The notes: generated by a model from the letters alone, not told the origin. A stretch of 64,000 bases of DNA from Trichomonas vaginalis G3 (GCF_026262505.1 NC_067203.1:12164392-12228391), one strand, 5' to 3'; shown: positions 24,878 to 34,212, numbered from the stretch's first letter. Made by a program: numbers and translations.

Positions 24878-25175
24878 GATTCAATTTAGGTATAGCAACT
24901 CATACATCAATTCAACGATCTATTTATTTAAAATATCAAATTTGATTGCATCATTATTAATATTGATGGCTATAATATGTTGAGAAAACATACTCAAAAA
25001 AGAGTATTCAACACTAATTTCTAAACTAATATCTTTACTTAAAAAAATCATTCACGCATTAATCATTTTGTACTGTTATCTTTCAAGCCTCACATGAGTA
25101 CAATTTATACTTTTAAGGCTTTGTTTTAATTTATTATTATTAAATTGAAGTTTTAATTTGAATAAAAAAAAAAAA

Positions 25176-25325
25176 AAGGTAGTTGGGGCTTCCAAGGCAC
25201 TTCGTGCTCTAGCCCTGATGATGTTTAGTAATAAATGAAGTTTTTATTCGAAAAATTGTAGTCTTTCTGCGGTCGAAAACATTATATAATTAATGGTGTC
25301 GCTTTTTCACAAATTATATATGTTT
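25176..25325. repeat. Terminal inverted repeat, left end of copy 2
   Basis: Starts after a 14-A run with GGTAGTTGGGGCTTCC, then a hairpin-like core and 'gatgatgtttagtaataaatg'. This is inverted relative to 8185-8257 and 42600-42672. Further inside, 'ttaatggtgtcgctttttcacaa' matches copy 1's right end. A poly-A tract directly precedes the TIR here and at copy 3 (44725), so it may be part of the element or a preferred target. Confidence 0.8.
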
Positions 25326-25339
25326 TCATGTTTTTGGAT

Positions 25340-25740
25340 CAAAGCATGAACCGTACATGTTTGTCAAGACTTCTTCTTCGTAAATTTTTGTTCAGGACTT
25401 TCATCGTAATGGAGTGTAAAGGACCAAAAAATAAAGTTTAGGTAGAAGGTTAGATTCTAACCTTGTTTTCAACCTCTTTTCTACCCTCATGAATTTTCAT
25501 GATTTCTTCGTACATGTTTTGTCAAGACTTTCTTCGGTAAAATGTTTTGTCAAACTTCTTTCGTAAAATTCAGACAAAAATATATGTTTAAGGTGAAGAG
25601 GTGAGCATCTCACCTGTTTTCTCACCTGTTTTCTCACCTCTTGAATTTTCCATGATTTAATGTTTTGTCAAGACTTCTTTCGTTAAAATGTTTTGTCAAG
25701 ACTTCTTCGTACATGTTTTGTCACTTTTCTGTCACTTTTC
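25340..25740. promoter_or_regulatory. Repeated 24-bp motifs and palindrome upstream of methylase
   Basis: Variants of ATGTTTTGTCAAGACTTCTT recur about five times (near 25355, 25515, 25540, 25660 and 25690). An AGGTGAG-ATCTCACCT palindrome with one extra base lies at 25599-25615, followed by two TGTTTTCTCACC copies. The block sits between the TIR and the methylase ATG. I infer a control region or replication site. No protein is encoded. Confidence 0.5.
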
Positions 25741-25771
25741 AAGGAAAAAACATTTTTATTATTATATATAA

Positions 25772-26614
25772 ATGAATTTTACAAAACCTCCGTTACCGTT
25801 CTTTGGAAATAAGAGTAGATGTAAAGATATTATATTGAGAGAAACTTAAGAAACTACCGAAATGGTCTAACATTTGTAGATTTGTTCGGTGGAAGTTTCT
25901 ATATATCCCATTTTGTGTCATATAATTTCCAGACTCAAAGATTATATGCAATGACTTCGACAACTATATGGACCGTCTCAAACATATTCCAGACACAAAC
26001 AATATATTGAAAGAGTTAAAGAAAAGATACCTATAGGTAAGATGGAACGTATACCATTAGATAAGAAAAAATATTGTGAGAGAGGTTTTGAAAAAAGCAG
26101 AATATTATAGACTGGAATAGTATATTCTGGCTAGCTATTATATAGTGGTTCTATAAGAGTTCATGACATTGAAACACTTATGTCAAAAGTTTTATATCTT
26201 AACTATACAAATGTTTTCAAAGAGGAACATAGAAAAATATATTGAGGGTTATGAGTTTGTGAGATGTTATTGGACAGATTGTATGAAAAAAATATAAAGA
26301 CAAGGAAAATGTTTTCTTTATAGTGGACCCGCCGTTCTATAACACACATGGGATTTTCAATACCAAGTAGACTGGACTTGAGAGACTCTTTTAGAAACTT
26401 TAGACGTTTTACATAACCATCCATGCTTTTACTTTACATCCGATAAAAGTGGTTTGGAAACCGTTATGAGATGGTTAGAGGGACATACATGACTATGAGA
26501 TTTATATATGACAAGATAGAATATGAGAGAGGTCCTATAAACTGGAGAAAGTGTCATAACAAAGAAATTTTATTAGTAAGTAAATGTGGTTTGAAATCGG
26601 ACTACTTGTTTTAG
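25772..26614 (+). CDS. Dam-type DNA N6-adenine methyltransferase (frameshifted)
   Basis: Residues near the N-terminus read PLPFFGNKSRCKDI, resembling motif X of Dam-family enzymes. FVDLFGGSF at 25870-25899 is the SAM-binding motif I, and DPPF at 26326-26337 is catalytic motif IV. HPCFYFTSDKSGLETV near the C-terminus fits the usual end of the domain. About 280 residues in total, a normal length for the family. Several one-base indels split the raw frame, the same gene being present at 7142-8029. Start: the ATG at 25772, first in frame with motif X. It overlaps the next gene by about 30 bases. It would methylate adenine in element or host DNA. Maverick-related adenine methylases are known in T. 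vaginalis. Target site unknown; see the AGATCT palindromes. Confidence 0.83.
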
Positions 26615-26715
26615 GTTTTTCCATTGTGTCATTTTATTTATTTGACGTGGCAGAAAAGTACAGAGAATATGAAGATGAACCAATGCCTGCAAATGTTCAG
26701 TATATGTACTCGTAA
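26584..26715 (+). CDS. Small single-span membrane protein
   Basis: A 43-codon frame with MWFE, then a hydrophobic segment (IGLLVLGFSIVSFYLF, residues about 5-20), then a charged tail ending in YMYS. The reading frame overlaps the end of the methylase gene and is conserved in copy 1 at 7042-7176, which supports it being real despite its size. No signal peptidase site is evident, so a signal-anchor type is likely. Function unknown; a virion membrane or lysis-type role would be a guess. Confidence 0.6.
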   Translation: MWFEIGLLVLGFSIVSFYLFDVAEKYREYEDEPMPANVQYMYS

Positions 26716-26738
26716 GAGATATTTTTTATCTATATTAA

Positions 26739-27099
26739 ATGGACGCACAGAACTTTAGCGAATGCACAGCAACCTGGACAACCAACCCAGGAATATTCCA
26801 AATGAAGTTAGAATACAAACTGCAATGGCAAACTAATGGTCAAGATGCCAACAGATGTACAAAGAAACTGCCATGTCAAATGACGCTGCGTTAGGTTTGC
26901 CACCATGGTATGCAAATATGAGATGGCAAGAGTTTTATACAAACCCTAAGTGGGATATAAACAACTTTATTGCAGAGACGCGAAACACAGGAGTTGACCC
27001 AGAATATGTTTCTACCAGAGGAGAAACAGAATGTATGAGCTCCAGTTAAAGAATGCTATGGAACTCAACAGGAAACGCAAAAGGCTAGGCGGACATTAG
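26739..27099 (+). CDS. Hypothetical element protein, ~119 residues (frameshifted)
   Basis: Starts MDAQNFSECTATWTTNP after a TTTTTTATC promoter-like box 10 bases upstream. The middle part (26855-27049) reads LPPWYANMRWQEFYTNPKWD and DPEYVSTRGETE, and the C-terminus is basic (NRKRKRLGGH) in a third frame. Two indels separate the parts. A copy with the same order lies at 6623-7012. Trp/Tyr-rich middle and basic tail suggest a structural or DNA-contacting virion protein, but the family is not recognised. Confidence 0.55.
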
Positions 27100-27116
27100 A
27101 TTTTACATATAGTAAA

Positions 27117-27355
27117 ATGGGTTTTCTTCAGTAAGATAGGAAACTTCTTTCGAAAATGTTGGAGAGAGGTATATGGAATGGAATAAATCTGCGGAAAGAG
27201 GAATTTGGAACGGGTCAAAAATATGGTAAAAGAGTAGGTCAGTTTGTTGGTATTATACCTAAAGACCCTGAACCAGAAGAACAAGCTCCTGTTATACAAC
27301 CAGCCTGAACCTGCACACCAGAGCTGTGGCAACAAATCCACCTAATCAAAAAAAT
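27117..27355 (+). CDS. Small amphipathic basic protein, pVI-like (frameshifted)
   Basis: Frames read in turn GNFFRKCWRE, then YMEWNKSAERGIWNG, then KYGKRVGQFVGIIPKDPEPE and a Pro/Ala/Gln tail. The copy at 6360-6605 has the same architecture. An aromatic, Lys/Arg-rich amphipathic helix at the N-terminus is typical of membrane-lytic minor capsid proteins such as adenovirus protein VI, reported in several Polinton groups. The similarity here is in pattern only. Convergent with the reverse-strand gene at 27355. Confidence 0.4.
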
Positions 27356-28334
27356 TATATTTTTACCGATTCGAAGATAGTGTATATGAAACTAAGTCTA
27401 AGAAACGCATGTATAATGGAATTATTCTTTTCTCCATCGTAGTACATACATACTTGAAAGTCTGAAATACTCTCACTTGGTGGTTCGTATAACTTTGTAG
27501 GTTTTTCGTAAAAGTATTTGCCAAGCATAGAAAGAGTTTTTGCGCACCAGAAAATGAAGCTTTATGTTTGTCAAGAAGAAGTCATAGTGCATTTCAACAA
27601 TACCTGCAGCATTTGCTTCTATCTCTGATATAAAGTTCTCCTTCAAGAGCTGATGTAGTAATGTTCCAATATTATTGAGGTTTAACGTAGAACATTCATA
27701 CTTTCCACCAAGTTTATAACATACCATCCATCTCTGTTGTTGAGTTTATTTTAATTTTCTCTAAGAGTCTCATGAAAACCTTACCGAAATGTTTGTGTAA
27801 GTAGTCTCTGTTTGGTTCATCTAAAGCTTCGATGTTAAAGTCAATGAGTCTATTGCCTGACTTCACATTTCTCTTCCTATTCTCTTCATCTTTCTTTAAC
27901 CATCTCTCACCTTCTTTTGGTTTGTCGTCAATGGAACGAATGACATCGTTAGCTTTGCGAACTTGTTCTATAGCGCTCTTAAACATCTCTCTTCTCTGTT
28001 GTTTCAGTGTGTCGTCTCTTCTTCTTGTTTCACCAACGTTCGCATTTGTTATGTCAAACATTTCTCTTCTTACTTCATGAGGTACTGAACGTCTATGATA
28101 TAAGTCAATAGCAATGTCATTTAAAGGAAATACTCTTGCATGAACTTCGTCCTCGCCGCGTTGCGGCTTTATGAACTCATGAATTTTATCGTAACTTATT
28201 GCACCATTGTAGTCTTTAATGAAGTCAGCGAGTGCTTTTTTGTTTGTTGCGTAATGAATTGCAACATCTATGTTAGCTTCTGTAAGAAGTTGTTTTATTT
28301 CCGAGTGTTCTAACTTAGACAACTTCCGATACAT
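27355..28334 (-). CDS. Hypothetical element protein, ~320 residues (frameshifted C-terminus)
   Basis: The 206-codon N-terminal frame (27714-28334) is clean and highly charged, with an Arg/Asp-rich middle (ETRRRDDTLKQQRREMF). A second frame continues from about 27727 with CYKLGGKYECSTLNLNNIG, and a third gives YEPPSESISDFQVCMYYDG up to the stop at 27355. The last part matches the C-terminus of the copy 1 gene at 5579-6356. Start choice: the ATG at 28334 follows TTTTTTTATTTCCTAC, a variant of the element promoter box. Family not recognised. Confidence 0.6.
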
Positions 28335-28424
28335 CTTTAGTAGGAAATAAAAAAATATTTTTTGAAAAAATTAGATTAGATTTTTTTAAGTTATTTTTCA
28401 AAATAATTTAATATTTTTATTTTA

Positions 28425-28898
28425 ATGAAACACATGCAAGATTGCAAGTTCTTTTCATACAATGCTCTCGCTACTGCCATCAAGAATGAGTTCAATAATG
28501 CTTCAAATGTTAATGTTATCTTTAACAAGAAGTTTGTGAAAGAATCTAAGTTTGGTCAGTATGTCAGACCATTAGCTATCGTCATTGACCGCAAACGTTA
28601 TACTTCACAAGAGTTAGCAGTAGTTTTGAAACAAAAGAGTTTCTTCGTGAATGTCAAAGATACTCATTATACTGTCATAAAGAACTCTAACATTGACTTC
28701 TTCAGTATTGCTTTAAATCTTTCCGAACAGAAAGAATATAAGAAGGGTGAAACAAATGTGAAATATTATCCTTCATCTCTGAAGACAATAACGAACAAAG
28801 ATGTTATACAGAAATTCTTACCAAAGGTTGAAGAAGCTTCTATTGACATTGACGAAGGAAGTGAAATGGTTGAAGAAATTGACCCTGACGTCATTTAA
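28425..28898 (+). CDS. Hypothetical element protein, 157 residues
   Basis: An intact plus-strand frame divergent from the preceding gene, with only 90 AT-rich bases between the two starts. It is basic in the first half and ends with a strongly acidic tail (EEASIDIDEGSEMVEEID). Two possible ATGs lie 9 bases apart; the first is taken. No motif recognised. Confidence 0.7.
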   Translation: MKHMQDCKFFSYNALATAIKNEFNNASNVNVIFNKKFVKESKFGQYVRPLAIVIDRKRYTSQELAVVLKQKSFFVNVKDTHYTVIKNSNIDFFSIALNLSEQKEYKKGETNVKYYPSSLKTITNKDVIQKFLPKVEEASIDIDEGSEMVEEIDPDVI

Positions 28899-28916
28899 GC
28901 AAAAATATATTTTTGT

Positions 28917-29132
28917 TTATTCTTCATATCGATATTTTACAACAATTCCCCAATGTATAAACTTTTCATACGCTTTTTCATAAGCTTTATATACCTTCAG
29001 AAATTTTGCATAATCTTTAGAAGCATTTAGATATTGTTTAAATGCTTTGTATGTCTTCAAAAATTTTGCATAATCTTTTACATGTTGTTCGTTCTCTTCT
29101 TCTGTCATGAGTTCCGAATATTCTAAATTCAT
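28917..29132 (-). CDS. Small protein with an internal duplication, 71 residues
   Basis: The reverse-strand frame contains KDYAKFLKTYKAF and KDYAKFLKVYKAY, two near-identical 13-residue helical segments 25 residues apart, plus further YEKAYEKF. The DNA repeats too ('cttcagaaattttgcataatctt'). Upstream is ATTTTATCTCATATGAAAG, a good match to the element promoter box. An alpha-helical hairpin is likely. Function unknown. Confidence 0.6.
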   Translation of the reverse strand: MNLEYSELMTEEENEQHVKDYAKFLKTYKAFKQYLNASKDYAKFLKVYKAYEKAYEKFIHWGIVVKYRYEE

Positions 29133-29184
29133 GTTCTTTCATATGAGATAAAATTTTATAAAAAAATAAAATTAGCTTAGATTT

Positions 29185-30010
29185 TCATTCTTCCTCTTTG
29201 AAGTTATCGAAATATTCTGTTATTTTTTCCTTCAGTAATGGTAAGTCTTCTTTGAATGTAAGTATTGTGCAACCTTTGATGTCATAGTGTGTTTGAGGAA
29301 GAGTACTTTTGACAATTTCCTTTATTTGCTCATTCGGTGTCATTGAAATCGGTAAGTTTTCACGATAGAACCAGTTTCTGTCAGATTTATATATCTTAGC
29401 GAGGTCGTAAAAGCTTTTTGTTTCTTCTGACTAAATGCAACATAACCATATCTTTATCTTCTTCATTTTCCATCTCTTCAGTATATATCATATACTTATA
29501 ACTCTTTTCCTTTCCTTTTGGTACTGAACGCGGTATTCTTTTCTGTATGCTTTTGTCTTTGGATTCAATGACTTCATCTTTTGCATGAAGTTTCTTTTCC
29601 ATCTCTCCACGTTCTGCTTTATATAGTTCATCTAACATCATGAAAATATAACAAGCATAACGAGGTGAAGCCCACATTGCTACAGCGTTTACTAAAAGTC
29701 TATGAACATAATAACCTTTCAAACCAGGAGCCAAATTCTTGCGATTTTCGTACGGAATCTCTTCTCTCGGTTTTCCGAGGGAAGCAATCATATGAGGAAA
29801 TTCTTCTAAAAGTTCTTTTGTCTGTTGGTTTTCAAACCAATGATATGCTTGCTTTGTAGAACGAAGAGCATTCATTATACTTTGCATTTGGTACATGTCA
29901 TCTTTGACCGAACGAATGAGGCGAAGTTGTTTGTTATATTGTATGTACTCGTATTCTTCATTTATGGCTTCATGAACGATAGCAATTGTTGTGTTCTCTA
30001 ATGTTGACAT
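29185..30010 (-). CDS. KilA-N domain protein (one frameshift near the C-terminus)
   Basis: The segment around residues 95-130 (GYYVHRLLVNAVAMWASP followed by RYACYIFMMLDEL) is the core of a KilA-N DNA-binding domain, common in large DNA viruses and phages. A charged coiled-coil (AERGEMEKKLHAKDE) and a basic region follow. The homologue at 56314-57207 stays open to the end, and comparison shows a 2-base net deletion near 29415 ('gctttttgtttc' against 'gcttttgttgtttc'), after which the frame continues to a stop at 29185. Start: the ATG at 30010, 12 bases after TTTTATCCTGTATG. It likely acts as a DNA-binding regulator. Confidence 0.82.
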
Positions 30011-30117
30011 TACTGTTCTTACATACAGGATAAAAAAATAAATAAAAATAAAATTAGCGTTATTTTTTCTGAGATAAACACTATTTCTTCACAACATTAA
30101 ATTTTATCCTGTATGAA
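30011..30117. promoter_or_regulatory. Divergent promoter with mirrored start boxes
   Basis: Both flanking genes begin just after TTTTATCCTGTATG, one copy on each strand (reverse complement 30015-30028, forward 30102-30115). In between is a short hairpin (AAAAATAAA..TTATTTTTT). On the reverse strand the ATG inside the box is followed at once by a stop codon, so the next ATG must be the start, which fixes start choice for the related genes. Confidence 0.6.
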
Positions 30118-30492
30118 ATGACTTTAAAAAGATTATTGACTGACTTCGAATACTATCTCATTGACGCACTGACAGACCCTCAAAACTGTGTTGAAAGTTC
30201 TTTAAGCTTTAAGATTGAAGGTACGACGCATTTTGTCTTCACTTACGTATTGAAAGAATATGACCGTTATCATAACGAAGTGAATCAAACACTAATAAAA
30301 TTTGTAGATAAAAAATTGGTTAACAATGAATATTTTAAACGTGAAGACCCAAACACTGCTGGAGATGATGAAGAATACAGACAAGTTATTGAAAAAAATA
30401 ACGCAAGATTAGATGCAATAGAAAAGAAGTTTAATGAATGTCTTACAAACACGTATGAATATCTTATGCGGTGGGAAGCCAGATGGAAATAA
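30118..30492 (+). CDS. Hypothetical element protein, 124 residues
   Basis: Intact frame directly after the start box. The segment FVFTYVLKEYDRYHNEVN followed by TLIKFVDKKLVN resembles LKFCFWEYDKNHKT and LKFVNDRLVD in the reverse-strand gene at 54916-55386 of copy 3, so the two are distant homologues with alpha/beta character. The C-terminal half is helical and charged. Function unknown. Confidence 0.7.
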   Translation: MTLKRLLTDFEYYLIDALTDPQNCVESSLSFKIEGTTHFVFTYVLKEYDRYHNEVNQTLIKFVDKKLVNNEYFKREDPNTAGDDEEYRQVIEKNNARLDAIEKKFNECLTNTYEYLMRWEARWK

Positions 30493-30525
30493 ATTTACGT
30501 CAAATATGCAATTTATAAAATCTTA

Positions 30526-30606
30526 TGTCGACAGGCTACGTAGCACAGTGGTCTAAGGTGGTGTTATGGGGGGTTAGGGTCTGTGGTTCGAACCGCGACA
30601 GCGCCG
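30526..30606 (+). tRNA. tRNA-like sequence with A and B box
   Basis: TAGCACAGTGGTCTAAGGTG at 30541-30560 has the form of a tRNA D-arm (A box), and GGTTCGAACC at 30585-30594 has that of a T-arm (B box), at the usual distance. CTGT and ACAG flank the B box and can pair. The acceptor and anticodon stems do not fold as a normal cloverleaf and I cannot assign an anticodon. It may be a degenerate or divergent tRNA, or a pol III promoter for a small RNA. It stands alone between two coding genes. Confidence 0.4.
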
Positions 30607-30905
30607 TATTTTCTTATTTTCTTTGTTTGTCTTGTTTGTCGTGAAAAAAGTGTCATAAAAGTGCTCTATCTTCCACGGGAATAAATAAAAAATTTACTTT
30701 ATTTCTTCTTTATTTCTTTGTTCCCGTGGAAGAAGGGTTTTGCTGTTTTTTCTGTTTTTTCTCAGCCGAAATCAATGATTTTTTCATTTTGGAATCCTTA
30801 GCGAATGAGGAATCTTTTCTCTCGTGGAAGCTTTGACCAAAAATATAATTGAGGTGAAGAGGTGAGATCTCACCTGTTTTTTCACCTGTTTTTTCACCTC
30901 TTTTT
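30607..30905. other. Intergenic stretch with hairpin and AGATCT palindrome
   Basis: Contains a near-perfect inverted repeat around 'cttccacgggaataaa' (30669-30685) and 'tttgttcccgtggaag' (30717-30732), and the AGGTGAGATCTCACCT palindrome (30860-30875) followed by two CACCTGTTTTTT copies. The 3' end of the next reverse-strand gene lies at 30906. No protein frame is supported. Confidence 0.5.
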
Positions 30906-31845
30906 TCACAAGCGTTTTACATGAATTGTACGATGTATATTTGAAATCCTAAACAATTTCGTAGCTTCTATTTCTTCTGTCAGTATGTCAAAAGTTTTAA
31001 CAATACCGAAGGTTTCTTTATACTTCTTCTTGACGTCAGACAGAAGGAAATCTTCTGCTGTTGGATAGTTTTTGTTCAGAAATGCTAACATGTCCATTTT
31101 ATCTTCTGCTGGTTTTTCTGCTTCTTTCTTTAAGTCTGCATAGTCGTTTCGCATACGTTCTATCTCTTTGACGGAGTAGTTATATTTCCTAATTGCTGCT
31201 TTACATTTAGAACATTGCGGCATCGTTTTTGCGTTATACATTGAAATAAAACCAGCTAAAACAACTAAAGCGTCAATTGCTCTCTTCATCTCAAACATAG
31301 CGGGTCTTATTTGTTCGTTCCATACTTTGCCTCTTCTATCTTTATCTCTTATTTCCCAAACACATTTTGCAACTAATGAAACAAAGTTATCGTAAGTCTT
31401 AAACTCCTCAGATTTATATATGTCAGAAATGTTTTTATAAACCATGTCGCAATCTTTGTCCATAACTTTATGGTTGCAATGAAAACCAAGGAATTCATAA
31501 TTTACTTTACGTATGAACTTCTTTATTTCTACTGAATCAGTAACTTTAACTTCAATTTCGTCGAATTCAGGAATAGTTAGTTTTTGCTGTTGGATTTCAG
31601 GCAATTTGGGTAAATGGTCAATAATGTCCTGCATGTCATAAAGATATTCTTCATTTTCTTCATCCTGTGCGGTACAGTCTAAATTACTTGTTAAAAGTTC
31701 TTGCTTTATTCTTTGTATTTCTGTTTCGAAAGTAAATGAAGAAGGAATGAAGTTTTTTCATCTCTACTAACATAGATGTTGGATTCATGACTAACGAGTT
31801 TGGTGCTGTTGTTTGAATTGTTGTTGTGCCGATTGTTGAAATCAT
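30906..31845 (-). CDS. Hypothetical element protein, ~310 residues (one frameshift)
   Basis: The 242-codon frame (30906-31634) has no good start box, but frames upstream continue with TSNLDCTAQDEENEEYLYD and, past a one-base shift in an A6 run near 31755, reach the ATG at 31845 (MISTIGTTTIQTT), which follows a TTTTGTATAAAAG box. Middle: a Cys pair (PQCSKCKAAIRKY) that could be part of a zinc site, and a Trp-containing helical region. The rest is charged and helical. Family not recognised. Confidence 0.6.
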
Positions 31846-32043
31846 ATCTTTTATACAAAATAAAAAATAAATAAAAATAAAACTAACTTTATTTTTTCTG
31901 TCTTAAGGAAATTCATGAAAATTCACGGGGTGAAAAAACAGGTGAAAAAACAGGTGAGATCTCACCTCTTCACCTTAAACATTATTTTTGGTGAAAAATG
32001 ACCAAATTTCATGAATTTTCACAAAAGACCAAAAATAAACGCT
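31846..32043. promoter_or_regulatory. Promoter hairpin and AGATCT palindrome
   Basis: Next to the start of the preceding gene is the AATAAAAATAAAACTAACTT element, seen also at 30015-30070, 32680-32715 and 57230-57262, which can form a 9-bp stem. Further left are two AACAGGTGAAAA copies and AGGTGAGATCTCACCT at 31952-31967. Confidence 0.5.
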
Positions 32044-32346
32044 TTACATGTATTTTTCAGCAACTTCGTCAAATAATTTTATAGCTTTATCTATCTCATC
32101 TACTTCAAACGTTTCTTTACCTTTCATGGGAGCACCATACCTTTTCTCAAACTTTTCAAGTAGTTCTGTTTCTGCAGCTCTCATATCATTAACGAACACA
32201 ACCTTGACTCTATTGACTGTACTGTCATATCTTTGAGTTATATTATATGTTCTTCCTATCTTATATTCTCTTTGTATTGAAGTCCTTCGGTTTCTGAACG
32301 ATGTAAAGTAAGCCTTCACTGCAACGTTCTGAGTCGAATGAACCAT
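32044..32346 (-). CDS. T5orf172/GIY-YIG-like domain, 100 residues
   Basis: YKIGRTYNITQRYDS followed by an alpha/beta segment, then AAETELLEKFEKRYG and GKETFEVDEID, is the pattern of the T5orf172 (GIY-YIG-related) domain found at the C-terminus of KilA-N or Bro proteins in DNA viruses. It is in the same frame as the KilA-N gene upstream, separated by one TAA and a Leu codon, so the two may originally be one KilA-N-T5orf172 protein. Whether the ATG at 32346 is used as a separate start is not certain. Confidence 0.7.
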   Translation of the reverse strand: MVHSTQNVAVKAYFTSFRNRRTSIQREYKIGRTYNITQRYDSTVNRVKVVFVNDMRAAETELLEKFEKRYGAPMKGKETFEVDEIDKAIKLFDEVAEKYM

Positions 32347-32349
32347 AAG

Positions 32350-32655
32350 TTATGAAGTTATATCAACAACTGGGTCAATCCATAACAAAACTATTGGTAT
32401 AAGACTTTTGTCAATGAGATATGCTCTTGTTCCATGAAATGCTACTGATATCATAAGCTCAGGATTTCTTGTCAAAATTTTCTGAGTTGAAGCATTTCTA
32501 ACCCAGTCGTTTGTTTTCTTTCCAGATGGTGTTATAATGTCTGACAAAGAATATTTGTTGTATTTCTTTGAGTATCTTACGTTTAAATCACCTATTCTAA
32601 CCACTTTGGTGTCATTGTCTATCTTTCTAACTGTTTCAAACTCAATGTTTGTCAT
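32350..32655 (-). CDS. KilA-N domain protein, N-terminal half
   Basis: KYSLSDIITPSGKKTNDW, followed by NASTQKILTRNPEL and later GTRAYLIDKSLIPIVLLW, is a compact KilA-N domain. The start is taken as the ATG at 32655 after TTTTATTTTGTATGTAAAG, by analogy with the related genes at 30010 and 57207. The frame ends at a TAA after IDPVVDITS; the T5orf172-like frame starts two codons later in phase. A nonsense change, readthrough or two cooperating proteins are all possible. Confidence 0.78.
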   Translation of the reverse strand: MTNIEFETVRKIDNDTKVVRIGDLNVRYSKKYNKYSLSDIITPSGKKTNDWVRNASTQKILTRNPELMISVAFHGTRAYLIDKSLIPIVLLWIDPVVDITS

Positions 32656-32699
32656 TACTGTCTTTACATACAAAATAAAAATTTTTCTTAGAAAAAATT

Positions 32700-33106
32700 A
32701 GCGTTATTTTTTCTAACTAATGAAATTCATTATTTTTGTGCTGAATTCAATAAAAATAAAGTTTATGTTAGCATGTTAGATCTAACATTCTACCCTAAAA
32801 ATTTTTTTTTATTTTTTCTATCTTAAGGAAATTCATGAGAATTCATGAGTTTTTGACGAAGTGCAAAAGTTCACTTCGTGTCATAATGCAAAAAAATAAT
32901 GCTGAAAACACACAAAATTCATGAGTTTTTGACGAAGTGCAAAAGTTCACTTCGTGTCATAATGCAAAAAAATAATGCTGAAAACACACAAAATTCATGA
33001 GTTTTGTGTGTTTAGACCATGTTAGAAAACAGGTGAGATCTCACCTCTTCACCTAAAATATATTTTGTCTGATTTACATCTAATGAAAAAGTTTAGAAGA
33101 ATTTTC
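32700..33106. repeat. Intergenic block: two palindrome types and a 76-bp tandem repeat
   Basis: ATGTTAGATCTAACAT (32773-32788) is a perfect 16-bp palindrome with an AGATCT centre. From 32841, a 76-bp unit is repeated just over twice (starts 32841, 32917, 32993), each copy carrying the hairpin CGAAGTG..CACTTCG, which recurs at 57304-57330 in copy 3. A second AGATCT-centred palindrome, AGGTGAGATCTCACCT, lies at 33031-33046. No protein is encoded. Confidence 0.75.
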
Positions 33107-34172
33107 TTATTCTTTCTGGCATATTTTTGTTTTCCAGTACTCCCGCTCTAATGGTCCCAGATGTGTTGGCTTTGACTCTCTCAAGTTCTTAGATGGTATA
33201 ACATCTTCAACACCTCCTTCATATCTTACTTTATAAGTGTCATCGTTTATGTTGTAGTCAAGTATTTCAATAACCACTCCTCGCTTTGCTTCGTCAATGG
33301 TTTCAGCAAGTTTGCCATTACTACTTTCAACTAATTTATGACGAGGATAAACGCAATAGAGTCGTCAGCAGCTTTTATAAGATATCCATTACCTTGCGTA
33401 GAGTCTACGATATAATAATTTCGACTTAACCTTAAACGTTTCTTTGTCAACGGTTTGTCGTCAAGAACTACACGAACTTTTGTACCAGGAATGAGGTAAA
33501 TTGTGTTGAATTTCTGATATTTGTGTTTGACTTCGTTTCTTTTGTATATACTTTTCTTCTTGTTGTTGTGTCATTGAATTTGGTGTATGTCTGTTGTAGA
33601 ATGTGTTGAGGAATTTATACTTCGAGAAATGTTTTCATTGTTTCTTCGGTAAAGTCTCGCTCTTGGTTTAAATCTCTGAGCGTCCTTATGAAGCGGTTTA
33701 TGATGCCGAGTATGTTATGGTTATGGTCTTCAGTAGTGTAGTGAGTTATGTTATGCTTAATGAGAAATTCTGTGATTTCATTGCTGAGGTATGCACTGTC
33801 TTGGTCTGATGTTAAAGTACTTGGGTTATGTTCTGCTACAAACTTTTGTAAAACTCTTAACACTTCACGAGTTCCTTTATTCCTCATTGGATATGCATAT
33901 GCTTTACGAGTGTTAACATTAATGAAGATGAGGAATGGGTTATGTCCTCCTTTTCTGCTTTGAATGAGAGTGTCAAATTGGTATGCGTCAGGAGCGTTGG
34001 AGTAAATTGGTAAAAAGTAGTCGTAAGGGTTTTATTTTTGTTTGATGTACAACATTTTTGTCAAAGAACCTTTTAACTTCAGCTCTGTTAGTAAATCCCA
34101 ACTCTTTGCAGCTTCATTGAACTTCTTAAATGACCTCCATGGATGTTGTTCGAATACTTCTTTCAAGCTCAT
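33107..34172 (-). CDS. Retroviral-type (rve) integrase, frameshifted
   Basis: Reads from an ATG at 34172 (MSLKEVFEQHPW), then RAEVKRFFDKNVVHQTKIK, an rve core, and a C-terminal region (KLVESSNGKLAETIDE, VVIEILDYNINDDTYKVRYE) like the small beta-barrel or chromodomain of Maverick integrases. Core Asp residues are visible in YQFDTLIQ and LTSDQDSAYLS. At the position of the catalytic Glu, 35 residues later, the codon at 33696-33698 encodes Asn (LGIINRF). At least three indels separate the parts; the longest open piece is 33615-33887. It would insert the element by a cut-and-join reaction. With an Asn at the catalytic Glu and broken frames, this copy is probably inactive. Confidence 0.83.
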
Positions 34173-34212
34173 TTATGTAAAGTTAAAGATTTTATTCTAG
34201 GCTCAAGCGCGT

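Noticed and set aside
30569-30580. Telomere-type repeat (GGGTTAGGG)
   Set aside because: Only one and a half units, inside the tRNA-like sequence.
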